Notes under the pieces: model-generated
What the model was told of the DNA's origin: nothing
Database searches by the model: none
Seen by the model: only the letters and a program-made list of their open reading frames with translations
Program-made: the position numbers and the translations under genes
Source of the DNA: Gavia stellata
Lineage: Eukaryota > Chordata > Aves > Gaviiformes > Gaviidae
NCBI RefSeq assembly: GCF_030936135.1
Contig: NC_082606.1
Location: 4,473,255-4,537,254, forward strand
Length of the DNA: 64,000 bases
Direction of reading: 5' to 3'
Shown: one piece after another, positions 36,601 to 51,600 of the stretch
Layout of the letters: each line of letters starts with the position of its first letter
Numbering within the stretch: the stretch's first letter is position 1

Positions 36601-39600
36601 ATACACTAAGCAACTATGGTTAAACTTGTTACCTGGGCTAATAATTAACAGCATATCCATTGCTGACATAATTATTTGGAAGACATATGCAAACCAGGAA
36701 TTTGCCTAGGATTTCTGAAGGCTATACAACCAATAGACTGCAGCCACCACATTGTCTCCAAGGAATTACAGTATTAATTTCTGAGTTTTATTAGTCTAGA
36801 ACACATTATCTTGCAGTTGAAACTTTTAAGTTTTAGCACTTGGAGTGCAGATGACATTTCAAGCTGTCCTGACACCTTCATTTCTAAAACATTCCAAAAC
36901 TCAGTAAACAAGGTCAAGAAACCAACTCTCCTTACCGCAGTGCCACAAACAAGTGGGTACAGCAGCCAAGATCATGTTTTCAAATTTTTCTAAGTCTAGG
37001 ACAACAAAGTAGGTCTGAAAACTTACTCACTGTGCTCACAATGTCCCTTTTAATCAGCAGCTAGCTCAGAGAGACCACACTTTTCTGTTTGAGTATGAAC
37101 AGAAGGAGCTATCGAGGCCTTTTTCCAATTTCCCAGATCCAAGGAAGCTATTTTCTGAAATGCCCTTAGTATAAGTGAAAGTCATGAAGTATTTCAATTT
37201 GTACTGCTCTGATGTAACAACAAAAGAGTTGACATTCAAAACTCTGCTCACTGTCAACTCCCATTAATGATTAATCTATTCCAGTGGTGTAGCCAGAATA
37301 TTTTCTTCCACCTACATCCAAAAGGGAGTGAAGACTGGAAGAAGCAGCCTCTTAGTGGTACAGCTTCAGCACCTAGCACGGGTGTAAAATACTTGTTACA
37401 GACAACAGAACAAGTTACAGTAAGGATTTTGACAATGTCATAAATAACGGAAGATCACAAGAGAATTTTCCATGAGCTTGTTTATTCACCAAGCCTCTAG
37501 TCCTATTCCTGCGCTCCTTCCACCACTCTAAAAGTCCTGCTCTTACCCAAAATTCACATACCAGTCCTTCTGCTCTTACCCAGAATTCATGTACCAGTCC
37601 TTCTGCTCCATGGGTTACCAAGGTCCACATGTTTTGCTAGCTTCCCCAAAGGAATAGCTTTTGCTGGTCTTAAGAGCTGTACTATACCTAAACCAGAAGT
37701 TGTAAAAGGGCTCTTCAGATCGATGCACACAGTTCAGGACTGACAAGAATGTGCCTTAACAGAACAGCAAGCTACTTAACCTTTCAAGCACCCAGACTTT
37801 GAGCTGAACAGTATCCGTATGTCCTCATGAACAGCAGCAGCATCAGGGTTGCTCACTGTTTTGGTACAGAAGCTTCTTAACAACACTATCCAAAGTTGAG
37901 GGGGGTGTGGTTTTTGGGGTTTTTTTTAATAGTCAGGAGGTACTATTTGGAACAAGCTTATATGCTTTTTCCTTAATTTAGGCAGTAAGAGGAAAAAAGT
38001 TACCATCAAGAAGAATTTAACTGATTAGCACCAGTTTCTGAGAGGTCCTTAAGGTAGGGAAGGGAATCAAGGTTCCCCTCACTTAAACACAGGTTTTTTG
38101 TTTTATTCCTTTAAGAGGCCATCAATAGAGGTGATGAAGTAAAAGGAAGCACACAGAATGATGAAGCAAGCAAAAAATGAAGAGATGAAAAGGTAGGAAG
38201 GAAACCCATCCCTTCCAAAATAGAGGCAATGTCTTTCTTACAGCAACTTTACTACAACTAGGAGTAAATCCCATACAGTCTTTGGATAAAAGCAGTGAGT
38301 TGAAGTCACTATATATGAACAACACAGCTGCTAAAGATATGAACAGAAAAGATTTTATTGAATATCTCCAAATTCTTTGTTCCTCCCCCTCCCTCCCTGT
38401 CCCCCCAAATTATGTTAAGACCTTTGTGAATTCTTCCGTATGAACTAACCAAATCTCCAGCTTCGTATTTGGAAATGAGATCATCTTAGTTCGGAGGACT
38501 TGTGACTCCTATTATCAAAACAGGTTAATGAAACTCTGTCTAATTTATAGCAGAATATCTTAATTTGCTGGACTATTTTTTGCTTCTGGTAGCTCATAAG
38601 AACATGGTTTTCTGTTTGTTTTTAAGGGTAGTTCTTCACCTAGATTCTCCAGGTAGATAAGAAACTTTCCTGTTTACAGCAAGCTTGTAGTCATCTTTTG
38701 CCTGAACTCCAACAGTAGTATTTCAATCACTAAAAGGAACCTCATTTCTAAAATGGCTACTACCTTGAATATACACCCATAGTTGAAGTCCTGACAGTGT
38801 TTTTTAATGCTACTTTTTTATAAAAGTTTAACAGAAAAGAAAAAATTTAAAGGACTATTACTACAAATATTATTCACTTTAGAAGTCCCAGCACTGTCCT
38901 ATCGTCAATCCTGAAAACATGTAACCTCACATACACTAAAAAAAAGTGATCCTTATGCAACTAAAAAGCAGCCTTAGATTTTCTAGCTTATATTACAAAA
39001 AATGAAAACAGTGTTAAATTACCTTGCAACAGTTACCCGAACCTTTAAGTTTCACAATGGTTCCCTTTGTGTGTTAATAGTAAGAAATTAAATTAAGGGG
39101 AAAATGGACCATGGAGCAAGTACTCAGAACAAAGATCACTTAAAAAAAAAAAAAGAGTCAATTATCTACCATGCCCCTGCTCACATGGTGACAGTTATCT
39201 AACAAGACAAGACAGAACCAGGCTATAAAAGCAGGAGTTTTGTGCAAAGAAGAGGAACTGATATTTAAATTCATCCAAGTCCTAAGACTAAATGAAGTCA
39301 TAAGGAATGAACCTAGGTAAGTTTTATAACAAACAGCATCATTCACTGGAAAAACTTAATACATGTATCAGTAGGACAGTGTTTCAAAGCAGGATTGCCA
39401 TCAGTTTTATAGTGTCAACCTCCACTTGACATTTTACTCCATGAATATGTTTTAGAGATCGACACAAGGCATCCAGTTGCAGTCTTTTTACATATTCCTG
39501 AGCCATAAGCTAATAATAAGTTACTATACTCACCCTTTAGTATCCCAACTTACTTTACAGTTTAGCAAGATTTACTTTTCCTCATCATTCAGAGTACGCT

Positions 39601-42600
39601 TTCCTACATCAGGAGTTCAGACTTTTGCAACTAGTTAAGACTTGTTATTAATCTAAAGCCAAGAAATGGCATTATTAAGCAATGCAAATAAATCTTCACC
39701 TCAAACTACACCTATTATTGGGGGTTCCTGGTTGTGCCTCCAGCAATACCACTATGTGATTAAGCACCGTGCAGTCTTTCTAGTCAAGTAGATTTGTTAT
39801 ACCCAATCTTTGTTCTAACTACAAAAACAAACCCTGAAGATCATACATGGGCAGTAAAGCATCCCTCATGACATAATACACATCTGTTTCTAGGCTCTTC
39901 CTTAAACCCACTAATCCATTCTTTACCAGATAGATGGTCATTAGGGCATACTGGCAAGCACTTAGTTGCAATAAAGCCTAATAGAAGTAGACTACATTAG
40001 ATCAACACTAGGATACCTAATCAAAGTTATACTTCAGACATTTTACCACTGTTCACAATACTTCAGCACATAAAACTATTTACTTAAAAGGTAAATATAG
40101 CAAATCAAAACAGGAGTCTGTTGTCACTTTAACTCTGTCCTTTTACACACAAATTAAAATGCCACAGCCACGAAGTAAAATTTAAGCCCACTAGAAATAA
40201 TCTAGGGGAGAAGTTCAGAAAAGTAAAAGATAAAGGATTAAAGTTTAGACTGACTTTCTAATTGGGAATTCCTCCTATTCCCATCCTGGCCTGCACCAGG
40301 TTCTCATAACCTGGCTGCAGTGATGGAGTTCTTTACTCGGCTGACCTACAGGAATACAACTTGCCTGAAATCTATGTAATTTCTACTTCTTGTATGGTAA
40401 CACTCAGACAATTCAATATACTGATTCCTTTGCTGAGCTAGTTTAGGTACAAACCTTATATGGAACAAACAGAACAACCACCTACCTACCTAAAGCTAAT
40501 CAGTGTTTGTTATTCAAACAAATTTAAAAGACAAGCTTGTTCTCTATTGCCATTTGTATCCTTATTCCAAGGAACACACGGAGCTCAGGATCAGACTAAC
40601 ACCATCACAAAATGGTAAAAGAAAAGTAAAAGCAGTGTAGCTAAGGTTAAATCCCATATAATAACAAAACCTTCTGCTGTTGAACACAAATCCCTTTGCA
40701 GCAAGCATATTCTTGTGAGCTGTACTACCCACTGGTAGTGGTCAAGGCTTTTGCCCTATATACCTGGAGAGCTGAATTTCAGGTAGTTCTGAAAACTCAA
40801 GAAGTCCCGCGGGAGTAATCTTGAGTTGTTCTTTGTAGTCATCCATGCTAAGAGCATTCTCTTAGTTACACCAATCCTGTTAATTCTCATATGAAGATTT
40901 GCATAACAAAAAGGAAGAACATTTTAGAGGATATGTATCCTGACTTCCTTTTTCTCCACAAATACACTATTTTATATAATGAGATTATATATAATGTATG
41001 TATCTATGTATTTTTATATATATGTGCACACATATATACACATACACACACGTATATTCAAACATATGGCAGCAAAACACAGAAGGATTAGCAGGAAGTA
41101 TCTGCCAAAAGAATTCTTTTAAAGTGCATCTTAAGAAGGGAATTCTTTTCAAGTGTATTTTAAGAAGGGAAATCCGAAGCATTTTACCTGTTTTATAACT
41201 CTGTGATCTATATATATCCCTGAGTTCTTTCATAAGTCGATCTGAAGCCTGAACTGACCCAGAGACTGCACCCTGAAATAAACAAAAAAGACTCCAAGTA
41301 AATGAAAAGTAGTATTTACATCAAACAGTTTTATTTCCATTACAAAGTTACACTAACTAGACGGTATTAAGAATATATTAATTTCTGTATTAGGATTAGG
41401 TTTTTGAAAAGTTACATATTCTAATGAGCAAAGACCACTCAAATGAAACAAAACACTCCCTCTAAAGCAGCACATTAATATATACTACTACATGGTATAG
41501 GTGATACAAACTTTTAATCACGGCACAACAGACATTTTTCTGTAAAGGAATTTATTCTCTTTGGCATCCATCATTTCCAAGATGGATCCAGATGGATTTC
41601 TAATAAGGAAATATTTCCTTTTACCTTCTGCTCTTATGCACTGGAAGGAAGAGTAAGACTAATCCTAAGAACAAGCTTCTGCACATAAGGTTTTTCTCAG
41701 AAGTATATTTCTATTTGGTTATGAAAAGAGGTACAGGAGCTGGGAAGCATCCACTATAGAATACCAACTTCTGGATGAACTAAGACCAACCAACATATTT
41801 AAAAAATGCAGAACAAAAGCAACGCTATTATTTACAATAGAGTGAAAAAAATCAACACCTACACAGCGGAAGACTAAGGTAAGTAAGCCTTAAAATACCA
41901 AATATTTCGTTGCGATTTGTCACAGTTCTTGTGGTTTATGCAACCAGGGCAGAAATATCTTTTGTTCTTTTAGAGCTCAGTTCTGTATTACTCACTATCT
42001 CAAAGTGATAGAAAACTTAGCATACAATTTCTGAACCTGATATTTCAGCCTGACACACAGTACTAAAGCAAAGAAAAAAAAAAAAAGACCTTTAAGTGAC
42101 ATGCATATAAAATATGTTTGGCTCTAAAAACCACCAGTTATTGACGAACTAATAAATACACTAGTTATCACATAACTGATGTCTACTTGTATCAACAACT
42201 GCTGCACTGGTTGTATTCTGCACACATCACCAACGCTGACAGTTCTGTGACCTTTGTATTAACTTTTTCCTCCATTTTCTGAGCTTTAAAGTGAGGACAG
42301 AACTTCTTCCTCTTACAAAATTAAAGTGCTTATTTAGAATAACACTATCACCAAAAATACCTACGCTACTCTCTCCAATTCAATGCCAAAGCTAGGAGTA
42401 AAGATTTTGATACTAAACCTTAGATGTTACATGATTACCCTGCTTACATATTCCACCCAAAATACCATTTTATGTTCAAGATTTTTGGAAAACAGAGAGA
42501 TTAAAAAAGAGTGTTACAAGATTTAAAATATGGAAAAGGAATGAAGACTCCAAATGAAGTAAGGCAGCTATCACCCTGAACCCCAGCAGCCCTGTGAAAC

Positions 42601-45600
42601 TTTGGCTTTCACTGGCAGTTTCCCAAAGGTAGATTATTTCATGAGACCCATGCAGTTCTCTGCTGCTGCTTGGACTTCAGTCACTGCCACTGAAATACAG
42701 GCTAATACATGTGGATCATAAGCATGGTTTCAGGAGGGGCAGAGGGGAAACAACAACCAACAACACACACACAACAAAAAAACCCCACCACCAAACACAA
42801 GAAAGCCCCCACCTATAATAAAGTTAACTTCAGCCTCTCTAAAGTCTTGAACGATTAGTTTACGGGTCTGTTTTCCTACTCTATCTAAAAATTTCAAGAG
42901 ATTTGTTTCTTCAGTTTCCTTTCAGACACTATGAACATCTACAAACAGATCCTTTTTGGCTAGAAGTGGCAGAGAAGTATTTCTGGAGCAATCTGAAGCA
43001 GCTATGGCCATTGTCTAATATCTGAAATGTCATCTCTGTTTGCCTGAAGTCAACAGTGATATTATATATTCTACAAGATCTTAATCGTAGGATCAAATTA
43101 TTTCTTAAAAAGGATTAAATATCAGTAATAGTTACTTGATGCTAAAGCCTCCACATACTCCTTTGTCTTGTCCATTCAGTAGCATCACATAATATGCTTA
43201 GCTTCACACTATAATCGGTCAACTATTCTTTTAGGCTATTCATTTTCATATTCCACTGGATTTAATTATGCAGATTACTGAAATTCCACTAGTTTTTCTT
43301 AGCGGACCAGTATGAAGAATGAACTTTGCAATTAAATATGCAAATAGAAGGCAACTCCTTTCATCTGTTTAAACAAAAGCTACATAAAGACAGGGCTCCA
43401 GACAAGTAATTTCTCAGTTTACTGAAGCCCCTGTCTATAGAGCAGTATCAGACAAAGAAGGGATTTCTCTTCCTTTAACAGCAAGCAAATGAAGTTTTAT
43501 GGAAAAAACCTGATACATGTTATTTGCAGATTACTACTATTTGTACCCACTATTTGCAGATTAGCTGAAAAAGGAAGCATTACACTTAACAAGTTAACAG
43601 AACACAGTGTTAACCACCATTCTCTGTAAAATCGCTGTGCTTTTTCAGACCTCTGCTGTGAGTGTTAAGGTTGAGAGACTCATCAATGTGTTGAGTCTGG
43701 AGGAAAGAAACTTCATAGAGGTGTCAAGATTTTGGCTTTCTTCTGTGCAGAGCTGTGCAATATCCTTGCCTCATCTCCTGTATTGCTCACTGAAAGAAGG
43801 AATTTTCTTACATTTTTCACAGAGTATCAACCTCTAAATACAGACAATTTAAAAACAACTTAGATTTTCAAAGACATCCTGGGGAAAACTAGTTTCCTCA
43901 TTGCATCTTTATTTCCATCAAATTAAGCTACTGAATTTCTGTACATAGTGTTGGAAGCTCACCTTTGCATATGAAAACTTAAGTATTTTCTGTACCATAA
44001 TAATTTAAAACCCAAAACTTAAAATACCCACATACTCCTGAGTGCCATTATAACCGCTGATAAACTGAAGTGGTACTTAAATTAAAAAAGGTGAATTTTA
44101 GTGTGTGTAAGCCAGCCTCAGTAGGCTTTGTCTGTAACACTTTTTCACCCCTTTTTCCTAGGAGTTTGTAGTTGGGCTGCCCACTCCCTGTATAGCAGTA
44201 TTAAATATAGTTAGGTTTGCTACTCTAATGAATCGATAGACTGCAAACCAGTAATCTATGATCAAGAGAAAGAAAATAGCAAGCTTAATCTAAGAAGTTT
44301 GGCACAGGAGCTTACTTTACATGCTCTGAACTACCAAGAGGAAGCCTGCAGATATTAACTGCTATACCTGATGGTATAATGCCAAACACCAGTGCTTTGA
44401 AACACAAAGTCTTCATTCCGGTGTCACTTTTGGTTTTTATAACCACTGTTAAAGTGCAGTTTAGAAGAGAGTACTACTTGTATCACACCATCGCGTGATA
44501 TAATAGAGCAGTGAGTTCAGTTTTGACTATAATGGTACTAAAATTAAAGTCTTTAACTTTCCATAACTCGCTATATGCAAGTTGTAATTTCAAAGACTGA
44601 ATTCACATATAAATAACTAAGTATCCTTCTAGAAAAGTGGGACTTACCACTCCAAGGGAGATAAAGCTCCCATTTCTCCAGTTGTGAGATCAAGACTGCC
44701 TTAGAAATAACTGGTCAGTCATGGGATCTGACAGATACCTGTCACATGGGGTTGACGCCAAGAGCAGAAAGGCATAGACATTTGATCTGTGAACTGAAGA
44801 AATTAAAAGAGCTGCCAGACAAGCCCCAAGTGACTTTTTTCCTATTAAGTAATCAAATAGGCAAAAAAAGCCTCACTTGACCACCCTCTCCTGTGCAAGC
44901 ATACTTGTGGTTCTCCAGAACAATCAGCAGGTAAGCTGGAGAAATCCCTGCTACGGGAGGTAAACATTCATGTGCGCAACATGCCATTTGTTGAGTTGCA
45001 AATAACAAAAACACCCAGTGCAGGAATTCCCAGAGCCAAAACTGTTGGACATGAAAAATATTCATGAGCTGCATCACTACAAGCTTGTCCTGTTCTCAAA
45101 CTCTTACCTCTATGGATGTGCTTTTGCCACTGTCAGAAACATGAAACTTTGGTCCAGGTCAGTATAGGCATTATATTTTTCAGAAGTGTTTCTATCCTTG
45201 ATTAGTATTTTAGTGTGAATGTGTAAATCTGAGTAAAACACTTTATACAACAGTTAAGCAACACTTCTAAGAAAAGCAGGACTTCAGAACTTCTGCATTC
45301 ACAAGTCAGTAGGGCACACCTAACCATGCAGAAATCAGCACAGCACACGCCACTGCCCTAGCTGTCTGCTGCACTAAGTCTCCAGACATACAAGGTTTTG
45401 CAGCCTCAGCTTTTCTCCTTTGGACATTCTCTTTTCCCCTTCCATCCCCCAAAATACAATCACAGTCCGCTCCTTACATGACTTATCTGAGGTAGCAGGT
45501 GCAGTTCATTGCAGTTTTAAATCCAAAGACCGGATTGTCTGTTTTCTGTCTGATCAGAAAAATACTGTCACGCATCGAAACAGTACAGTAAGTCATGTCA

Positions 45601-48600
45601 CTCATAATACATTTCAGATAATTTGGCCACAAGACTAAAAATTACCTGCTAAAACAAAACACAAAAAATGGAAACTCCTCCAAAATAATAAAACAAAATC
45701 TAAAGTGACCCAAGAAGAGCTAAAGAATAAAAATTTGCTCTGTTGTCACTGAACTTTCTCACTATTCTTGCAGAAGTACATTAATTCTTGGAAGTAGATT
45801 CCTACTTACTTCAAGGATTAGGCTGAAAATGGAAATGACACCTTAGACTTCATAAAATCCAAAGAGGAAAGTGGAGACATTTGAGACTTGTAAAGAAATG
45901 TGCATAAACTCCTCAGTAGGAAATGGAAAAGGCTAATAGCATTATCTAAATAAGAAAAGCATTAATCTCTAAAATAACTATGTGGGGAGAGACCTCCGAA
46001 AAGCAAGCAGCAGCAAGTTGTTAAATATTTGAAGTTAATGATTCCAGCTCAAAGACCTTTTTTCATTCCCAGTAAGCAAGTGGTTCTTTAAAGTTATTAC
46101 AATGCTAAGAGGAGGATTAGTTCTTGCTCCAAGTTACACACTGTACCACAAGCCAAATTCAAGTTTATTTCCTGATGCCAGCAAGAAGAATAGGATTAGG
46201 GATACTGCCAAGAAAGAGAACTAGTTTACAAAATTAGTAGATACATATTCTTAACTTGTATAAAACACACAGACCCTAAAAACTCTTACGACAAAAGTCT
46301 TGAGCAGCAGAAAAATGTCTTTAACCTGTTAAGAATACGCGAGAACGCGACTGCATGCACTCCTTTCCTATGGAAAAACCTTTAGCATGATCCATAACTT
46401 CAACCTGCATTTCAGCCAAGGGGAGAGAGGATGACCCATGGAGTTGGGCCAAAGAACATGTAAAGGAACTGAAAAGTCTTCTGGTTGCATTGCACACTAG
46501 TCAAAGCCGTACATTAGGCTTCACGTTCCCTCTTCCAACAACAAGCATGGAAATAGCATGGCTTTGTTTTAGTCTCCCCTGCTGAGGAAACAAAGTATAC
46601 CAAAAGAGCTGTGTAGTTTGTGCGGAAACCAGACCATGTTTAGCCACTACATTTAAGTTTGTGAAATTCATACTGTCCTTTAAGAAAACTCACTGTGAAG
46701 GGCTGTACAGATTTACATTTTGCTTTATGTTAGGATACTGAGCAAACTTCTGCTATCTTAGAGCATGTTTAACACATTCTATTAAAAGTCCTGTGTCAAA
46801 GTCCCAGCATAAAGGGGCATTTAAGTGCTACTAGGTTAGGTCTTTCCTAGGTCAGTAGTGCAGCTATAGTTTTCAGTTCTCAAGCACTTAAGAGTAAACC
46901 CTTACAGGTCCTTTGAGAAATTATTTGAGCAGTGCAGCTATTTCTGGTGACCCACAAAAATACCACAGTTCCTCAGCAGCAGTCGAATACCCTGTTCCCT
47001 GTACTCAGCTGACCTTGTTTATGCACCAGCATCAACAAGAGTGTCTTGGCATGAGAAACAACTATTATGTAAGTCGAAGCTGCTGTTGTCAAACAAAAAA
47101 ACCAGCAGCGTTCATTTCAGCTCCACTAGATGCAGAGGAAAAAAGCAAAAGGAAAGGCAATATTTGCCAAATGGGAAAGAACAGATAGCAAATGAAAATC
47201 TACGGTTTTACGAGGCTTTCCACACCAAGGAAGAATGTTGACACTACAAAAACCTTTTTTCAGTTCTATCAAATTTTTAGATGACAGCAAAGCAGACCAT
47301 GCCTTTCAGGCTGCAAGAGGATTTATTTTATTTAACAATTAAGGAATCTTTACCATTAGGTCTGAGTTATAAATACAGAATGTCATTACTATACACTTTC
47401 CTTCAGACAACCTGATAGGTAACTATTGAATTCATACACATATCAAAGAGCAGACTCCTCTAGCCAGCTATCTCATGCTGCCTATTGCAGCAGAACGCGA
47501 GTCTAAGGTATTTTTGACAGGTTTGCACGCAAGTATAACAGCACTGGAACAGGAGCAGAAGACATTTAGTTGAAGAACTCTGATAGAAGCATTTCTATTT
47601 TATTTCCTTTGCAAAGCAAATGGCTACAAACTGAATCTCTTTTCCATGTTAAAGTGTCAGTAACTAAAAGGAAGAAGTTTTTTTTCTAAACTAGAGAAAG
47701 TTATTCAGGGACAGTAATTCATGACAAGAAATAGTCAAGATTCTGCTAACTAAAGAAGCCTTTTGCCTAATTTCTTATAACTAGATCTATCACAGCTAGT
47801 GCTGAGCACTTTGAATGTATATAGTTCTCACTACAAATCAAAAGAGGTTTACAACAGTGATTCTCTTGAATCTAACATAATTTTAAAGTGCAATTTAGGC
47901 TTTTTAGAAAATATTTACTGGAAAAATCATCAAGTTTAAGAACTAGAACAAAGCTGGTTCCTTGGACAAAAATCCTGGTGTTCCCTACATACCAACCCTA
48001 AATCTTATTCTTTCCCTAAATAGTTACAGGTCTCTCCCCTGTACCTGACTACTACTCACATCCTCAACTATTAGCTTAATGAGAAATAGCACGTCTTGTG
48101 TCTGGACATGATCTACGTGTCTGCTGACTTGCCAAAAAGCATATAAAAACTTACGAGCTCATACAGTAGAGGGCACCAATTTAAGCACCTTCTTTCTGTA
48201 CAGGTGACTTATGAAAATTTTAGAACCCTTACCTTCGGTTGAAATTGGTCATGAACAGGAGTATTGAATTTCATGCATTACACATTTTAAGCCTCTCCAA
48301 AACAGAAGTTTTGATTTCTTTGGAAGCCAGGCTAAATAAAATTAAGGTTGTATGACATCATTATTCCCTCCTACATGCACCTTTGAGAGGTAGAAGCTTC
48401 TCTGGAACTTGGCACTTGTGACAAAACATTTCTAAGCCTCTGGAGGCCAAACAGGTTTTTTACAAGTGCGTACTGGCAGGATCACTCAGAAAACTGTGAT
48501 AATAATGCTGCAGAGCTGTTGAAGACCCCTTGCTTTATGTTTGGCAAAAAAACCAACCCTTCAGTAATTTCCAAGTGACACAGATATTACTGAAAAAACA

Positions 48601-51600
48601 AACTCATGCATAAAATGGATTTAAAGCACAAATTTGTGGGTTTACTAAGTATGTTAAGTCACACATGACTTTTAATGCAGTCAGTTTTATATATGGATTT
48701 ATTTATTATTTTAATAAGGGCTCAGCAACAAAAGTCATGCTTACGACCTAGACGCTTTCTGCTGATTCTGCAAGGAGGACTACTGTTCGTAACAAAGGCA
48801 CGAAGCAAGAGACATAGGGACAACCAAATAAGATAACTCTGGAAATTAGAGGACCAGTTAAATATCATTAACAAGTGTGAAACCTGGATTTACATGTAAG
48901 AGTTGACTCTAATGAAAAGCTAAAAGATACTTTTTCATCCAAAATGCCAAGAATACCCCAACCCAGTTTGACAAAAGAACTTATGATAGCATTCTCCCAG
49001 GCTGAGTGACAGTGCTTTGAAGTAGCTTTTGTGCCTCCGTGGCATGTAGACTGACAACTAACTTCCTGTGCCAAAGATTTTGATGAAAGATGAGTCCATT
49101 TACTAAATGACCTTGGAATTTTAGCTGGCCTATTCAAACTTCTCCAAAAAGAGCTATTTAGGTCCCGTAACTTAAGACATTTGTCCTATATATGCTGGAA
49201 GTCAGCTACAGGTGGATTTATGTCTAGGTGCATAGCAGTAGGCTTTATTTGCTGAAAACCATTTCTATTTTAAAGCCAGAAATATTGCAAAGAAAAACAA
49301 CATATCATTAACTCACATTTAAGTGATCTTGCCTTTGATTTTTTCTGATTTTTTCTAAGATTGCAAGGTTCTCTTTTTCAATGCCTTCATCCTCAGATTT
49401 CTTCCCGTCAACTGGTTCCTCCTCCTTCATATCATAGTGATCCAGATCTTCAATGTCCTACAGGATAGAGGAACATTCACTGTTAATCACTTAACTATGC
49501 TCTTCGTTCAACGAAACCCTCTCCAAGGGCATTTAGGGATACAGTCACATACTGCACAACACTATGTAGTAGTGACTGTTGGATGCCATTTCTATTTTGC
49601 TCTAACTTCACTCTCTCAGCCAGCAGTATTCATTGGAAGTGTAGGGAGCCTTCACAATAGAAACAAGACCCAAATTCACAACATGTTTCTGGTCACAGAA
49701 ATAAGCACAATAAAACTTCTCACAGAAGTTAAGATTGTAGTGAATTAACCCATTACAGTAAATAGAAAACAGGGATTTAAGGCATTTTGAACAGGGCTTG
49801 AGAATTCAAAAGTACTCAAAGTTAGGGTGTCTCCAAGATGTTTCTAAAAGCGGACTCTTTTTTCAATTAGAATCTTAGCTATATTACACACTTCTGGCAA
49901 ATAGTGATTAACATACCTGGCAGCACTACAGCAACCCTTCAAGAAAGCTAAATATTAGAAAGCTACATGTACTTTATTCAAGGTGAACATTTCAGCTGAA
50001 GATTAGATGCAGCATTAGGATATGAGACAAAATTATGTGGTCAAGTGTCCTGATCACACGAGCTAACATTTCAGTTCTGAGTTCTCAACTAAGACACTAA
50101 AAAATCTTCCACTCCGTATTCTGAGACAGGGTTATCCTGTTGCAGAGGAGCACTATGAACTTAAGATGACTGCCTGTAAGGTGATTCAAGTGCTATTTGT
50201 GGAGAGGAGGGGAAGGATGTAAATACCTTGAGATGAAAAAGGAAGCACTACAGCAGCTACACCAGCAAGCTATGAGTACACAACTATCAGATATGCTCCA
50301 GTACGCAGTGCTCCACCACACCTGTGGCTACTCTTTATGCACCATCTGTTTGCACGGCAGGAAAACCTGGCCATAACTGCAAATTCACGGATGTCTTACG
50401 TAGTAAGAAACACACCTATCTGGTGCCTTTGACAACACTGTTTCCTCCAACTGTAACAGATTTTAGACTGAGTATTCTTTAAAATGCTCATGTTTCCCAA
50501 AATAATGATATAGCTGTAGGAACCCTAAGCTGCTTTTCAATTTAGAAATTGGACTAGATTACAAGTTGAAGATACCCGGTGCCACACACAATGCCACCTA
50601 ACAGATTATAAATTATGACAGACATGACAATATTTTTGTCTAAAGTAACCTGAACAGAGTGCAAAAAGCTACTTACAAGTTTGCAAGCAGAAAGAGCCTT
50701 GTGGCAGCAGGATATGGGAGTGTACATACTACCTTTACAGAAACTCTGGCTCCAACAAATGTGGTCTGGATCAGGCTAAATATGGTGTTAGAAAGGCTGC
50801 TTCAGATTAATTCCAGAACATGGGTAACATTTAGATATTTTCTAAAGGAAGACCTATTCAAAGAACGAGTTGTTCATTCTTACTACACAGCTTCTTCATT
50901 AAAAATCTAAATCTGAAGTAGTCAGAACAGTTCTCCTATAAGGCTGTTTATAGTGGTTTAAAAAGCAAAAATCTTGGAGCTATTCTAACATGTTGTAGAA
51001 GTCATTGAAAGGGGTGGTTCTCATGCAGTAAAAAGCTCATTAAAAGGAGCACCGTGTTGCTAGTAACATAAACCGCTTAAAGCTTAGCATGTCTGTTTTG
51101 GATGTCTTTCCATTTCCTTCAATGTATTATAGTTAAAAACCAGCTCACCTGTTTAATAAATCAGCAAACTGATTTACTCTTAGCCAGTCTGCTTCAATTT
51201 GGGAGGCACTTTCAACTGTATCAGAGCCAGTTCATACGCTGCTTGAAATAGGAGTTAACAATGCAAACTTACTGATTTGGCACACAATGTTATGTATTGT
51301 TTGACTAAAGCGCAAACAGATGTCCAATTCTTTGTATCCAAGTACCTCACAGCTGAGATCTAGGTTTAAGAAGAAAATTTCACTAGTTTTGGTGATTGAA
51401 GTGAAAAGCTGACATTAAGGTAAACATCCAAATTTTTAATTATCTTTTCTGTTGAACTCTAGGAAGATTATGTGTTACAGTTTGGCTTAATAACTAGTCA
51501 GCCACTGCAGAGCAAAATACCAGTATTCTACTAGATTAGGATAACAATCTCCTATATACACATACTTCACCCATATCTTCTTCTTCCTCCTCCTCTGATG

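Larger units (their letters stand above)
35818..41187 (-). other. UBE2Q2 intron 6
   Basis: 5.4 kb. It contains a roughly 33-base tandem repeat (37532-37609), an AT/CA microsatellite (about 40975-41060) and a 29-base tandem duplication (41112-41169) just after the exon 6 donor. No gene seen. Confidence 0.8.

Noticed and set aside
40891..41233. Three overlapping frames near 41 kb
   Set aside because: They cover a microsatellite and UBE2Q2 exon 6; only the exon is real coding sequence.
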